DNA from: Aphidius gifuensis
Lineage: Eukaryota; Arthropoda; Insecta; Hymenoptera; Braconidae
Assembly (NCBI RefSeq): GCF_014905175.1
Contig: NC_057789.1
Span: 1,674,001 to 1,738,000 of the forward strand
Length of the DNA stretch: 64,000 bases
Reading direction: 5' to 3'
Part shown: positions 13,701 to 24,913 of the stretch, one piece after another
Numbering within the stretch: the stretch's first letter is position 1
How the letters are laid out: each line of letters starts with the position of its first letter
Translations under genes and position numbers: made by a program
The notes under the pieces: model-generated
Seen by the model: only the letters and a program-made list of their open reading frames with translations
Told to the model about the DNA's origin: nothing
The model's database searches: none

Positions 13701-16544
13701 AAATAGTCAACATCAAGATGCCTGGACATGGGGTAATTATTTTTTTCTAAATAATATAATTTACATAAATTATTAACTTTTTTTTTTTTTGCTGTTTAAG
13801 GTGGAATGCTGGTAGTTTCAGTATCTGTTGCTGGATTGGTAACACTTGCAGCAATGACACAACCAGCACTTGCACCAGAAGCAAAACATTCATTACTACA
13901 ATATGTTACTGGAAAATATTTACTTCCAAGTAATTGTCGTGTACATTTCGAATGGAAAGAGCCACAAATTGTTGGTGGAACAATGACATTTACTGTTAAA
14001 GTATGTATTATTAATTTTATTCAATTTAATTTAATTAATTTATTGTTATTTTGTATTTTTTTTTTTTGTTAGTTTTATCAACGTAATGGTCAACCGTATC
14101 CAATATGTGATAAGGATAATTTAATTGTTGATGTATCAGAAGGAACAAGAAGAGTTGCAACATCAATTGATTTAGGTGGTACAAATCCATTAGCTGCAAA
14201 TACAGCTGTTGTTAAATTTACAGTACGACATGCTGGACAATATAGAATTGCTGTTTTAATTGGCTCTTGTCATGTTCATGGTAGTCCATTTTTAAAAAAT
14301 TTTCTTCCTGGTAATAATTTATCTTCAATAATACATTTTGTATATTAATTTTAATAAAAAATTTCTTGTAAAAATGTATTTAATTATTTACAGGACCTCC
14401 TGATCCAAATAAAACAATTTTTGTTCGTCAAAGTTCAACTGTTGTTTGCACTGCTGGAATAGCACATTCAATGATTATCGAACCACGTGATGAATATGAT
14501 AATTTGTGTATTTTTAAAAATGAAGATCAACCAACTAATGAATACAATGTCAATATAACACAGATTGGATCTACTGAAAAATGTCAACCAACAGTTTGTA
14601 ATGTAAAACTTGAATATGACGAGCCAAATCAAAGAATTCGCCTTAAAGTTACTTTTCCAAAAGGTGGATGTTATCATGCAACAGTCAGTCTATCTGGTCT
14701 TCAATTACACAATGGAGATTTCGATATAATTGTTCTTGAAAGTAAGTCCAGTCAAATTGAATTACAAATAAATTTAAAACTCCCAATAAAACAAATTGTT
14801 TTCTTGTTTTTTTTAAGGTTCTGTTGCAAGAATGGTACACAATAATGTTGCATCAAAAGATCCAGATATTTGTTATGCTGCAAAATTACTTGGTATACAA
14901 GGTGAACGTTTTACAAAGCCAAAAAAAGTTTTTTGTTTTATATCACCAAAACAATTAACAATAAAAGAATATCTACTTAAATTTATACCAAAACGCCTTG
15001 TAACATTTAGACTGTGTCCCTCGACAAAGGTAAACTTATCAATGGTGTGTAGAATGTATCATTTGTTTATAATTATTATTTATTCAATTATTTAATTAAA
15101 TAGTTATTAGTAATAATAAATTTGTAAAATTATTTATTAATCGAAATTATGATTACAGTTTCATTTCGATGGTACAAATAATGAACACAATGGATATGAT
15201 TCATTTTCAATTGATGATGGTTGTCAGCCAACAATTGAATTAATATCAAATTATCGTGATGTTATTGCAGCAACATTTACATTATTTTTATTAAAAAATA
15301 TTGGTGGAAGTGAAACATTTGCTGATAAACAAAATTTTTTTTATCATGAAGTACGTAAACATCATCAAAAACATTATCATGAAAAATTGACAATAAAAAT
15401 ACAACGTGATAAGCTATTAGAATCATCAATGAAAGCAACAAAAGGATTTTCAGTAAGTGAATGGTGTAGAAATTTTGAAATAACATTTTATGGTGAACTT
15501 GGTGTTGATTGGGGTGGTGTTAGACGTGAATGGTTTGAATTAATATGTGCATCATTATTTGATTGTGGTAATGGTTTATTTGATTCATTTGGTGAATCAC
15601 AACAAGCACTTGTACATCCAAATAATAAAAGATCATCAAATTTAAAATTAAAACATTATGAATTTGCTGGACGTATTGTTGGTAAGTGTCTTTATGAATC
15701 AGCACTTGGTGGTTCATATAGACAACTTGTACGTGCTAGATTTACACGTTCATTTCTTGCCCAAATAATTGGTCTAAGAGTACATTATAAATATTTTGAA
15801 CAAGATGATCCAGATCTTTATTTAAGTAAAGTTAAATATATATTAGAAAATGATGTTGAAGAAATGGAACTTTATTTTGTTGAAGAAGAATATGATAAAG
15901 ATGGACAATTATTAAATATTGCTGAGTTAATTAATTGTGGATCAAAAATACGTGTTACAAATGATACCAAGTTACGTTATCTTGATGCACTTGCACAACA
16001 TAGACTTGCTAGTTCAATTAAAAATGAAGTTGATGCATTTTTACGTGGTTTAAATGAACTTATACCAGATAATTTATTAGGTATATTTGATGAAAATGAA
16101 CTTGAGCTATTACTTTGTGGTACTGGTGAATATAGTGTTGCTGATCTTCGTGCTCATCATATTGTCAATGGTAATTCACCAGAATTTTTACGTGTATTGG
16201 ATTGGTTTTGGACGGCTGTTAGTAATTTTACACAAGAAGAAATGGCTAGATTATTACAATTTACAACTGGATGTTCACAATTACCACCAGGTGGTTTTCA
16301 ACAATTAAGTCCACGTTTTCAAATAACAGCTGCACCAACATTTGCCAATTTACCAACTGCACATACTTGGTATGTATTTTAACTTGTAAATTCATTTTAA
16401 ATTGTTGTATTTTTAATTATTTAATATTTTTTTTTTTTTAGTTTCAATCAACTTTGTCTACCGGACTACGAATGCTATGATCATTTCGAGCGTTCATTGA
16501 TGCTATCAATAAGTGAAGGAACTGAAGGATTTGGCATGATTTAA
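4722..16544 (+). CDS. AREL1: AREL1-type HECT E3 ubiquitin ligase
   Basis: Nine exons: 4722-4914, 13277-13436, 13527-13732, 13801-14000, 14073-14310, 14394-14741, 14818-15029, 15159-16369 and 16442-16544, encoding 956 residues. A hydrophobic segment lies near residues 11-32. A SAM-like helical stretch (LRQWLIDSGFSTSHYQ to PRWIEARQ) comes next, then a second hydrophobic segment near 187-208. The latter aligns with the N-terminus of vertebrate AREL1. Filamin-type Ig repeats follow (GKYLLPSNCRVHFEWKEPQ, IIEPRDEYDN). The C-terminal ~350 residues are a HECT domain (DWGGVRREWFEL, KYILENDVEEMEL). The catalytic Cys is codon 923 in HTCFNQLCLP, and its codon is split by the last intron. AREL1 ubiquitinates anti-survival factors such as SMAC and HtrA2 in vertebrates; the insect role is less clear. 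The first intron spans 8.4 kb. Confidence 0.93.
4915..10718. other. Long AT-rich AREL1 intron 1, left part
   Basis: No supported exon. The sequence is dominated by poly-A/T and short palindromic A/T runs. Less AT-rich islands near 7030-7180 (a GGTGGGTGG run and a GA-rich stretch) and 8920-9060 (near CATTCAGTCAGATTG and GTGCGAACAACG) are the best candidates for regulatory elements. Near 10200-10345 another island ends in CACCTGTAAGA, which could be an untranslated exon donor for the alternative transcript. Confidence 0.4.
10719..10833 (+). CDS. AREL1: Alternative first coding exon of AREL1
   Basis: An in-frame TAA directly precedes the ATG at 10719. The exon encodes 38 residues (MNNKIAMPDKNNNREN, then acidic and Ser-rich sequence ending SLRPSGSTSS) plus one base, ending at a strong donor G|GTGAGT. 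That single leftover G is the phase needed by the exon 2 acceptor at 13277, and the first exon at 4722-4914 ends in the same phase. Splicing would give a 930-residue isoform that swaps the first hydrophobic segment for a polar, acidic leader. It may be cytosolic or at least lack the N-terminal membrane anchor. Transcription would need an internal promoter upstream of 10719. Confidence 0.6.
10834..13276. other. AREL1 intron 1, right part
   Basis: AT-rich intronic sequence without a supported exon. It contains simple AAT/ATT repeats (11038-11070) and many poly-A tracts. Nothing else is recognisable. Confidence 0.5.
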
Positions 16545-17522
16545 ATTTGAAAAAATAACAATTAAAATTAAAATTAAAATATCTAGTCAAATTCTTGGTA
16601 CACTAGTCACAAGCATATTTTTAAAAATGAGCTATTTATCAATTAGTCAATTTACTGACAAAATATATACAATTAAAAAAATAATTCAATCAAAATATAA
16701 TTATTCATTTTAATTTATAAATTTACCATCGACATTGGTAATATAATATTGTAAAGAAAAGTAATAACGAGTTTTAAATTTAGACATTTATAATTTGTAT
16801 CAATAATTTAGCAATAATAATAATTAAAACAATTTATCTCTTATCTCTTGAAAACAAACCTAAAATCGAAAAATTAATTAATCAAAAATTGTAGAATAGA
16901 ATCACGAGTAGTTGAAATTTTTTTTTTTTTTAATGGCATAATGCTTCTGTGATTTAGTAGTGATAAATAAACAATAAATAATTAGAAAAATATTAATAAC
17001 AAATAACGTGAAAAAAAAAAAAAAGTTAATTCTAATATTTTTTTACGTTTGAATTTTAATTCGGCAAATAATTTATCGCCGAATTGAATAATATAATAAT
17101 AAAAATAAACTTGTAACAATATTTTCATTATTATTAATTTAATTTATATTCTATTAATTATTTTTATATTTATTTTTCAATGTTTCTACAAAAAAAAAAA
17201 ATTGTCGAAACAGTTTGCTAAATGCCAACTAATTTAAAGGAAAAAAAAATAAATAAAATTTTAAAAACACATTTTACATAACATCACTAGTATATATTTA
17301 TTTTATTTTTTATTTAACATCATTATTATTTTTTTTATCTTTAACACAAATAATTTTTTTTTATATAAATTTGTCAAAGAAATTGTTGAGCTATTATTTC
17401 GAAATTTTTAAATTCATTGAATGAATAAATTTCTATTATATTTTTCATTATTAATTAACAGTTTTTTAAATAAATTATTAAACAAAAAAGATGACTAATT
17501 ATTACTATTAAAAATTAGCATT
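16545..17522. other. Convergent 3' region between AREL1 and the minus-strand Rel gene
   Basis: Both neighbouring genes end here, so the interval should hold two 3' UTRs. It is AT-rich with several AATAAA-type signals. No ORF of interest was seen. Confidence 0.5.
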
Positions 17523-19518
17523 TTAAATATTAATTTCTTTCAAAATGTTGGATACTGAGTTTGCAGTTAAAATTGGTAAATTATCTAAATCATTCAAAAT
17601 ATTTAAACAATCGAAATTGATATTCTTTGTATCAACACATGATAATATTTCTTGTGCTTTATTATTATTACCATTTTGAGGATCACTGTAATTATTTTCT
17701 TGAGAAATCAATTGCGAAGAATAATCATTTTTTATTTCATTGGATTCTTGATAGCTCAGTTTAGGTATAATGTCATTAATTATATTGAAAATTTGATCGG
17801 TTGAATTTTCATCATATGGATTTGGTAAATTAGATTGATTCGGTACATCTAATACTTTACTTATTTGGTCAAAATCTTGTTGACTGAATCCACTGAAATT
17901 TTGGTATGCAATACTTTCATTTTGTTGATTTATTGCTATTTGAGAATTACCAAGTTGTTGATGAGGTGCAAAATTAAATTGTCCATATTGTTGATGTTCA
18001 AAATTTGGTAAATTATAAAATGACGAACCTGTTGTTCTATTCCCATCAAAAATGCAATTTTTATCTCCACTGAAATTCAAGAAAAATATTCAATTATTAA
18101 ATCAATTTATCAGACAAATTATACATAAAATTTTCATCAATTTAGCTTTAATTAAACACATTTTATAAAATTTGTAACACTTGATTCTTTTAAATAATTT
18201 AATTTACTATTTAGACAATTTAATTTAAATAAAAAAAATTAAAAATACTTACCCAAATTGTAAATTTGACATGGTAGAAACATCTCTTGGATAAATTGCT
18301 TTCGAAATATTTCTAAAGCCTGAACATTGATCTAAAAAAATTTACAAAAATAAATTTAAATATACAAACAATATATTAATATAAAAAATTATAAATAATA
18401 ATTAAAAAAAATATTTACTTGTATTATTTTGTAGCCGTATTTTTTTCGATAATCTCTGTTCTTTTAAAATTTCATATTTATCATTTCGAAGTCTTCTTTT
18501 ATTACGAGTTAAACGATTGGGAGTTATTTCAAATTGACGTGGTTCACTTGATTGTCCATCTGATGGTCTCACAAGTTTAATAAATACCTCAATAACATCA
18601 GATAACTGTCTATCATATTTTGGTGTTACAATTGTTATCCCAATTTGTCGATGAACACCAACAATTTCAGCATACTTTTTCCATATAATGTTACTATCAT
18701 TATCTTGTTGATAAAATAATACTTTTATATCATGTTTTGATACTTTATCACATAATAATGTCACTTCTTTTCCACCACTTGCTGGAGCAGAACAAATATT
18801 TAATCTACTAATCCGTAAACTTTTTGAAACTAAAAATTAAAAATTACAAATTATTATTTCGTTTTTATAAATGGGTTACTTATATATAATAATTTTATAT
18901 TTTTTTTTTTTACTTACGAATACTATTCATCACGTTTGATACAACTGGATCAAGTGTAATTATTTTTTTTCCATCATCACTTGTCAATGTAGCTTGAAAA
19001 CAAAATCTAACACATTTCATGTCAATTAAATTTGGTGAATTTTTATGCTTGAAGCCAGCTTTGAATGGATCCATATTTATTTTTTCATATGATTCAAGTA
19101 TTTTTTTAACATCACTTTTTTTTGCATGTTGAATTGCCAAATTACTACATTCAATGACAATTGAGCTATCATTTATTTCAAAGTCAATAACACGACTATT
19201 ATAATTATTTTTTTTCGAATTTTTACCATTAATTTTGTGCGGATGAATTAAATATTTTCCATTGATTTTTTTAGCAGTTACACATGTTACAATTAAAGTA
19301 CCTTTTTTATAATTATCACAATTGTTTATTTTAATTGTTGGATATGTTCTTTTTTCACTTGAACTATTTATTCCTTGGATGCTACCCGCGGTACATCCTT
19401 CGCATGCATATCGAAATCGTATTAATTTTTTTGGCTCTTCAATTATTTCAATAAATGGCTTTTTTTCATTTTGATTTTCTTTTTGCAATTGGATATTTTT
19501 TTCAACACTGGTAGCCAT
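17523..19518 (-). CDS. Dorsal-like Rel/NF-kB protein, intron-poor
   Basis: Four exons on the minus strand: 19518-18918, 18829-18419, 18331-18253 and 18069-17523, giving 545 residues. Residues 21-200 are the Rel DNA-binding domain in one exon (RFRYACEGCTAGSIQG at 34-49, then YLIHPHKI, NMDPFKAGFKH). Residues 201-300 are the IPT/dimerisation domain (SAPASGGKEVTLLCDKV, TPKYD, VRPSDG). A basic nuclear signal NKRRLR lies at 310-315, followed by a Gln/Asn-rich tail with a conserved-looking hydrophobic-acidic end. Compared with the dorsal gene at 42 kb, four introns are missing: the leader intron, those after PTIR and DPFK, and that inside the IPT domain. The conserved Arg of the CEGR recognition loop is Cys42. 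No ankyrin repeats, so Dorsal class rather than Relish. Confidence 0.9.
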
Positions 19519-21158
19519 TATTTTTGTAAATTTTATTTGAAAAAGATTTTTATTTGTCAGATGTAAGATGTCAAGACCGGTGTGCTGATCAACTTGAACT
19601 GATGAATATTTTTTTCATCACCTAGGTCCGCTGAGAAATAGAAAAAAAAGCCACTGATAAGAGCCGCGGGTTTTTTTTATTCTGAGTCACATGATGATTT
19701 AGCAATTTTTTTTCCCATCATAGATTTTGAACAAATTTTTTATCTGTATTTTTAGATAAGTTTAAGCTGAATCTATTAAAAAGTTGTTAATTTTTTTACG
19801 GAAGTAGAGGAATATAATAGGGTAGCATTTATCTACGAAAAAAAAAAAAAAAAAAATGATGTGACTCATAAAGTAGTTTGTATTTTATCCAACGAAAAAA
19901 TATAAGAGCTTTTAACATTTTTATAAAAAATAAATAAAATGTTATTTAGTATTGTCATAATATTTTTTTTTATTTTAAAAATATATTTATAATAATTTAT
20001 TTTATCGCAGAAAAAAAATTACATATATCTTTATATTTTTTTTGTAATAGACGATGAAATTTCGATTGTCATTTTTACAATAAATTTATAAAAAAGTCGA
20101 TATAATATACTATTAATAATTAACAATTATTGTTAAAAAATAATTAAAAATGCAAAGTTTATATTAATTTACAATTGTTGTTGCTCTATAAATTTTATCA
20201 TTATTCAAATAAATTAATTTTGGGTATTAATAAACGATCAAAAGTATGATTTCGATTTTCATTTCGAAATAATTATAATAATCCATCATGTTGAACATAT
20301 TTTTTTAAAAAATTAATTACAGAGTTATAATACAATTAAAATACAACAGGTATATTTTCTCGCCCTGTAAATTTCTTACTGAATATCTGAAAATTTTTTT
20401 ATTGTTATTAAAACACATGTAGAAAGATACGATGGTAGACAATACAAGATAATACATCACCACGTGGCATTTTTCTTATGTTATTGCCAAATGTAAAAAA
20501 AGAAAAAAAAAAAACCATCTAGCTATATACCACGTGGATTTCAACACAATAAATAAAATAGCTAAAAAAAAAAATAGTAGGAAATAATAATTTTATATTT
20601 TTGTTTATCGTTAATAAATTAATAATTTAGTTAATTTTATCTAGTGTTTTTTCACAAATATATTGTCTTTTTTAATTTTAAATTGATAAAATGCTTTTTT
20701 TTTTTCTATTTTTCTAATTTTTTTTTTTTTCTTCGCTGTTTTAACTACCTAATACGAAAAATAGCAACAGGGCTAGACAGGGGTGAACAGAGGGTTTATC
20801 AGGGTTCTTCGTGGTTCATCGCTCGTCAGTGTATCCTTTCTACCTTTAACTTTAATGTATACCGACCTTTACCAAATGCAACTGCATGGCAGGCATTGCA
20901 GTTACTTGCATTCGTAATTCGTATTAAAAACGTCAGCAGTGCTGGTCATTTTTTTTCTTTCATTTTCTCTAAAATACAATAAAACGATAAAATAAGGTAC
21001 ATATATAAGTAACCAAAAAACGTGTTGATTTAAAATATAAACATGTATTTTTTAAATAATTTTGTCTTTGAATTATATATTTTTTAACATAATTTATAAG
21101 TTTTTATTTTTCAAATTTTGACAATTATATTATTTTTTATTTCTAGAATTTATTCATT
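19519..21158. promoter_or_regulatory. Divergent region between Rel gene and F-box array, with modules V and U
   Basis: Head-to-head interval between the minus-strand Rel gene and F-box copy 1. Near 20410-20570 is a repeat (module V) containing two CACGTGG E-box-like sites, recurring near 24005-24155 and partly near 30545-30640. Near 20764-20996 is module U, less AT-rich than its surroundings and repeated upstream of every array gene. A second low-AT patch at 19560-19690, next to the Rel start, is a likely Rel promoter. Confidence 0.5.
20764..20996. repeat. Upstream module U, copy 1
   Basis: Begins AGCAACAGGGCTAGACAGGG and ends AAAATAAGGTAC. It contains a conserved stem-loop AACTGCA-TGGCAGGCAT-TGCAGTT (7-bp perfect arms). 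Related modules lie at 24355-24590, 27151-27381, 30700-30815 (degraded, truncated) and 34435-34890 (interrupted by a MITE-like insert). Each precedes one F-box gene. The reading frames within it are short and not conserved between copies, so it looks non-coding: promoter, enhancer, or relic of an older exon. Confidence 0.7.
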
Positions 21159-22991
21159 ATGAGTGCAAAAAAAATCTGTCGTTATGAGGAACAACAATCA
21201 TCTGATAATGCTGCAGCAAAAATAAATCCCATCGATATCCTGGATTATGATGCATTATCAAACATATTCATGCAGTTGCCAATATCTGACAGAATGGTCA
21301 TGGAAAAAGGCAATAATAATTAAAATAAATTTTAAATATATATACAGGTTTTTATGGCAACATAATAATTATTCTTTTTTTTGTTATAGTTTGTCTTAAA
21401 TGGAAAGAGGCCTGTGAACTAGCTTGGTATGACATTAAAAAATTCAAATGTACCAATAGAATTGTTCATTTTAATGAAAAACGTTGGTTAACACAATCAT
21501 TTGTCAAAAAAGTATTAAAAAAGTGTGGTACTTATTTAAATGAATTATCTCTATCACTAGTTTGCAATTCAAATATCATGCCATGTGTTGTTAACAATTG
21601 TAAAAATTTAACAAGTCTTGAATTTGTAATTACTGAGACACCAAGATATAATGACAATGACTATCTTGCCTTCAAAGAACTGGATAAATTAAAATTTATT
21701 AAAATACATGTAAATAATGATGGATATTACAAGAACGAAGAAAGTATAAATTTTCGATCTGAAGCAATCAATGATCTTCCCGCGAAAGTTAGTGAAATTC
21801 TTTTAATTTATAGTGAAAGTATACATCTCAGACCAGTTTTTTTTGTAAGTCATTACTTTTATTTTTTATTAGTAATATTATTAACAACTATGAATTAAAT
21901 ACAATTCGATAAAATTAATTTTTATTATTTTTATTTTTTAGAATTTAAAAAAGTTCACAAATCTTCACAGTTTGACTTTGAGGAATTGCAGACTGGATGA
22001 CATTATTGAAGATATATCTGAAACAATAACTCTTGTTAAACTTGATCTCCAAGATTCTCTGATTATAGAAAAAAACAATATGCTATTTGATAAACTTGTA
22101 AATTTGGAACATGTCAGTATTAGGAGAAGTTTAGTTTTGCTTGACTATCATCAAAATTTACTTGATAGTATTTCAAATACATGCAAAAAATTGAGACATT
22201 TGGAGATGTTTAATGTTTTGAATTCGCCTGTAGCTTCAATTAAAAACTGGAAAAACCTTAGGAACTTGGTACACATGAGTATTGATTCAAAAATAGCTGA
22301 TAATTCAGCAATGAATATTTTGAAATATTGCTATAATTTGAAATACTTGGAAATAACGTGTAGAAATGTCAATAAAAGTTTAGCTGAAAGTACATTGCAA
22401 ACATTGACAGAAATAAAAAATCTTGAATATTTAATATTACCTAGTGGACTTAAACTCAGTGGTGAAACAATAATGATAATTTCAAATAATTGTAAAAAAC
22501 TTAAACATTTAGAAATGACTAATTGTACGATAAATCCTGTATCGGCTCTCGATGAATTATCAAAGTTGCAACATCTTGAATATTTGAATTTATCTGATGC
22601 TAAAGACATTTTAAATAGCAGTATTATGGCTATTGCTTATAAATGTAAAAATCTCAAATATTTAAATATAAATAATTGCAATCTCATTACTGAAAGAGCA
22701 CTCTTTACTTTAACGACTTTAGAAAAATTAAAAAAATTAAATGTTGGTGATATTGATGGTGTAACAGATGAATTCATTGTCAGATTAAAACGATTTAAAT
22801 CTTTGGACTTTCATCGTTGCAAAAATATCACTGGTAATGGTATTGTTCAACTCATAAAAAATTGTCCAGATCTTGAAGATCTTAATCTACGATTGAGTGA
22901 TATTACATTTTCTATGATTCTTGAAGCCAATCAAGACAGCGGAAACCCTATCAATAATATTTCATCATATATGGAAATAATTAAATTTTAA
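21159..22991 (+). CDS. F-box/LRR protein, array copy 1
   Basis: Exons 21159-21309, 21390-21844 and 21942-22991 encode 551 residues. The F-box lies at roughly residues 22-70 (NPIDILDYDALSNIFMQLPISDRM, then VCLKWKEACELAWYDIKKF). The rest is a run of AMN1/FBXL-type leucine-rich repeats (CKNLTSLEF, LRHLEMFN, LKYLNINNCN, PDLEDLNL). Such proteins bind Skp1 through the F-box and capture substrates for SCF ubiquitin ligases with the LRR solenoid. The first intron begins GCAATA instead of the GT seen in the other copies. The gene is intact only if this GC donor is used; otherwise translation would meet a stop in the intron. The ATG follows a near-identical leader (AATTTATTCATT) in all five copies. Confidence 0.85.
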
Positions 22992-23393
22992 TAATTTTGG
23001 AAAATTAAAAATATTATTTGTAATTGTTAATTAATTATTATTTAGTACAATTATTATTAAATTTAAGAACGTGAGTTACTATTTTTTTTTTGAATTACTT
23101 CCAATGTATTTGATTGAATAAAAATAAAATGAAAAAAATAACTAAATATAGCTTTAAACATTTTTAGCTGTATTTATTGTTAGAAAGACAACATAAAGAA
23201 ATTATAAATAACAATAAATGTAAATAATAAATATTAAAACATCAAAATAAGAATGACAAATAATATTAATCAACTTTATTATGTAGAAAATAATTACATT
23301 ATATTTTTTGATAATTATTATTTGGTTGAAGAAAATGTATGAGGAAATTTTTATTTAAATTTAGTAATATAGTTAATGTGTAATGAATTAATT

Positions 23394-23960
23394 TTATGGA
23401 TTTGGTGATAACCCACTAGGTGATAATAATGATAAAGCACGTGGTGCCCAAACAACCCTTCAGCAATTTGTAAAACTTTGCTGCTCCATCTACTTTCTTG
23501 GCTTTGACGTGATAAACGTTCTCGAAAATCATTAATTTCAATTCTGTTAATTATAAAAAAATATATAAAATTCATGTAAAATTAATTAACACTTATAATT
23601 ATATATATTTTAAACCTTACAGTTGTAAATTAAATGCTGTTTCAATTCATCTAAGTGCAGCTTCACGATCAGCCAGTTGTATTTCTATAAATTATCAGCA
23701 CGCAGACTCAAAGCTTTTCCAATTTTTTCACTCGTTGAAAAATCATTTTCTAATTTTGTTTTATCAATTTGTAATACTTTAAATTCTCTTTAATAAAAAA
23801 ATTTTAATTTTAATTATATAAAACCATTTATTTATTTTTTTTTAATATATTCAATTTACGTTGATAATTTTTGTTTTTCGTTTTGAATATTATCAATAAT
23901 GATTTTGATTATCTAATTTTTCTTTCAAACATGTTTTTTCTTGCATATACCTGGAATCCT
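23394..23960 (-). pseudogene. 3' fragment of the coiled-coil gene (copy a)
   Basis: Matches the last three exons of the minus-strand gene at 37695-40158. The final-exon segment INDFRERLSRQSQESRWSSKVLQIA is recognisable, then frameshifted after LQIA. The penultimate exon near 23640-23800 is interrupted, and the third-last is partial. The ends are not those of a gene, so it arrived as passenger DNA in the F-box duplication. Confidence 0.75.
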
Positions 23961-24354
23961 TAAAATTTCTTTTCGAAATAAATTTCTTTTGTTAATAAAA
24001 ATAATGTAGAAAAATACGAAGGTAGATAATAAAAGATGATACATCACCACGTGGCATTTTTTTTATCTTATTGCCAAATGTGAAAAAAGAAAAAAAAACC
24101 ATCCAGCCATATGTATACCAGGTGGATTTTGACACAATAAATAAAATAGCTAAAAAAAAAAAAACTAATAAAAATGAAATTATTCAAAATAATAATTTTA
24201 CATTTTTGATTATCATTAATTAATTTTATCTAGCGTTAAATTACAAATATATATTGTTTTTTTTTAATTCTAAATTGATAAAATGCTTTTTTTTTCTAAT
24301 TTTCTAATTTTTTTTTTCTCTTCTTCGCTGTTCTAACTACATAATACGTAAAAT

Positions 24355-24590
24355 AGCAACAGGGCTAAACAGAGGTGAACAGGGAGTTGATCAGGTTTAT
24401 CAGAATTCTTCGTGGTTTGTCAGTGTATCCCTTCTACCTTTAATGCTACTGTATGCCGACCTTTACCAAACCTAACTGCATGGCAGGCAATGCAGTTTCT
24501 TCCATTCGTATTAAAAACGTTGACAGTGGTGGTCATTTATTGTATCTTTCGTTTTCTCTAAAATACAATAAAACATTAGAAGAGGTACAT
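24355..24590. repeat. Upstream module U, copy 2
   Basis: Closest relative of copy 1, including the AACTGCA...TGCAGTT hairpin and the run CGACCTTTACCAAA. It lies about 320 bp before the F-box copy 2 start. Confidence 0.7.
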
Positions 24591-24913
24591 CTATAGTTAT
24601 TTTGATAAACAAATATTAATTCAAATCAATTTTAAATCGATTTATCAATCAAATTAAGAAATAGATATTATCAATCTTTAATATCATTATTATCATCAGA
24701 AAAATAAAACAATATTTCACTGGGATTTTTTTAAAGGAACCAAGACACGTGTTGATTTAAAATATAAACATGCATTTTTTAAATAATTTTATCGTTGAAT
24801 TAAATATTTTTTCACATAATTTATAAGTTTTTAAATTAATCATTATTGTTTTGATATATTTAATCAGCAATTTTGACAATTATATTATTTTTTATTTACA
24901 GAATTTATTCATT

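Larger units (their letters stand above)
22992..24913. other. Spacer between F-box copies 1 and 2
   Basis: Contains the F-box 3' region with AATAAA signals, a degraded 3' fragment of the coiled-coil gene (23394-23960), module V near 24005-24155, module U at 24355-24590, and a CACGTG at 24746-24751 about 165 bp before the copy 2 start. Confidence 0.6.
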
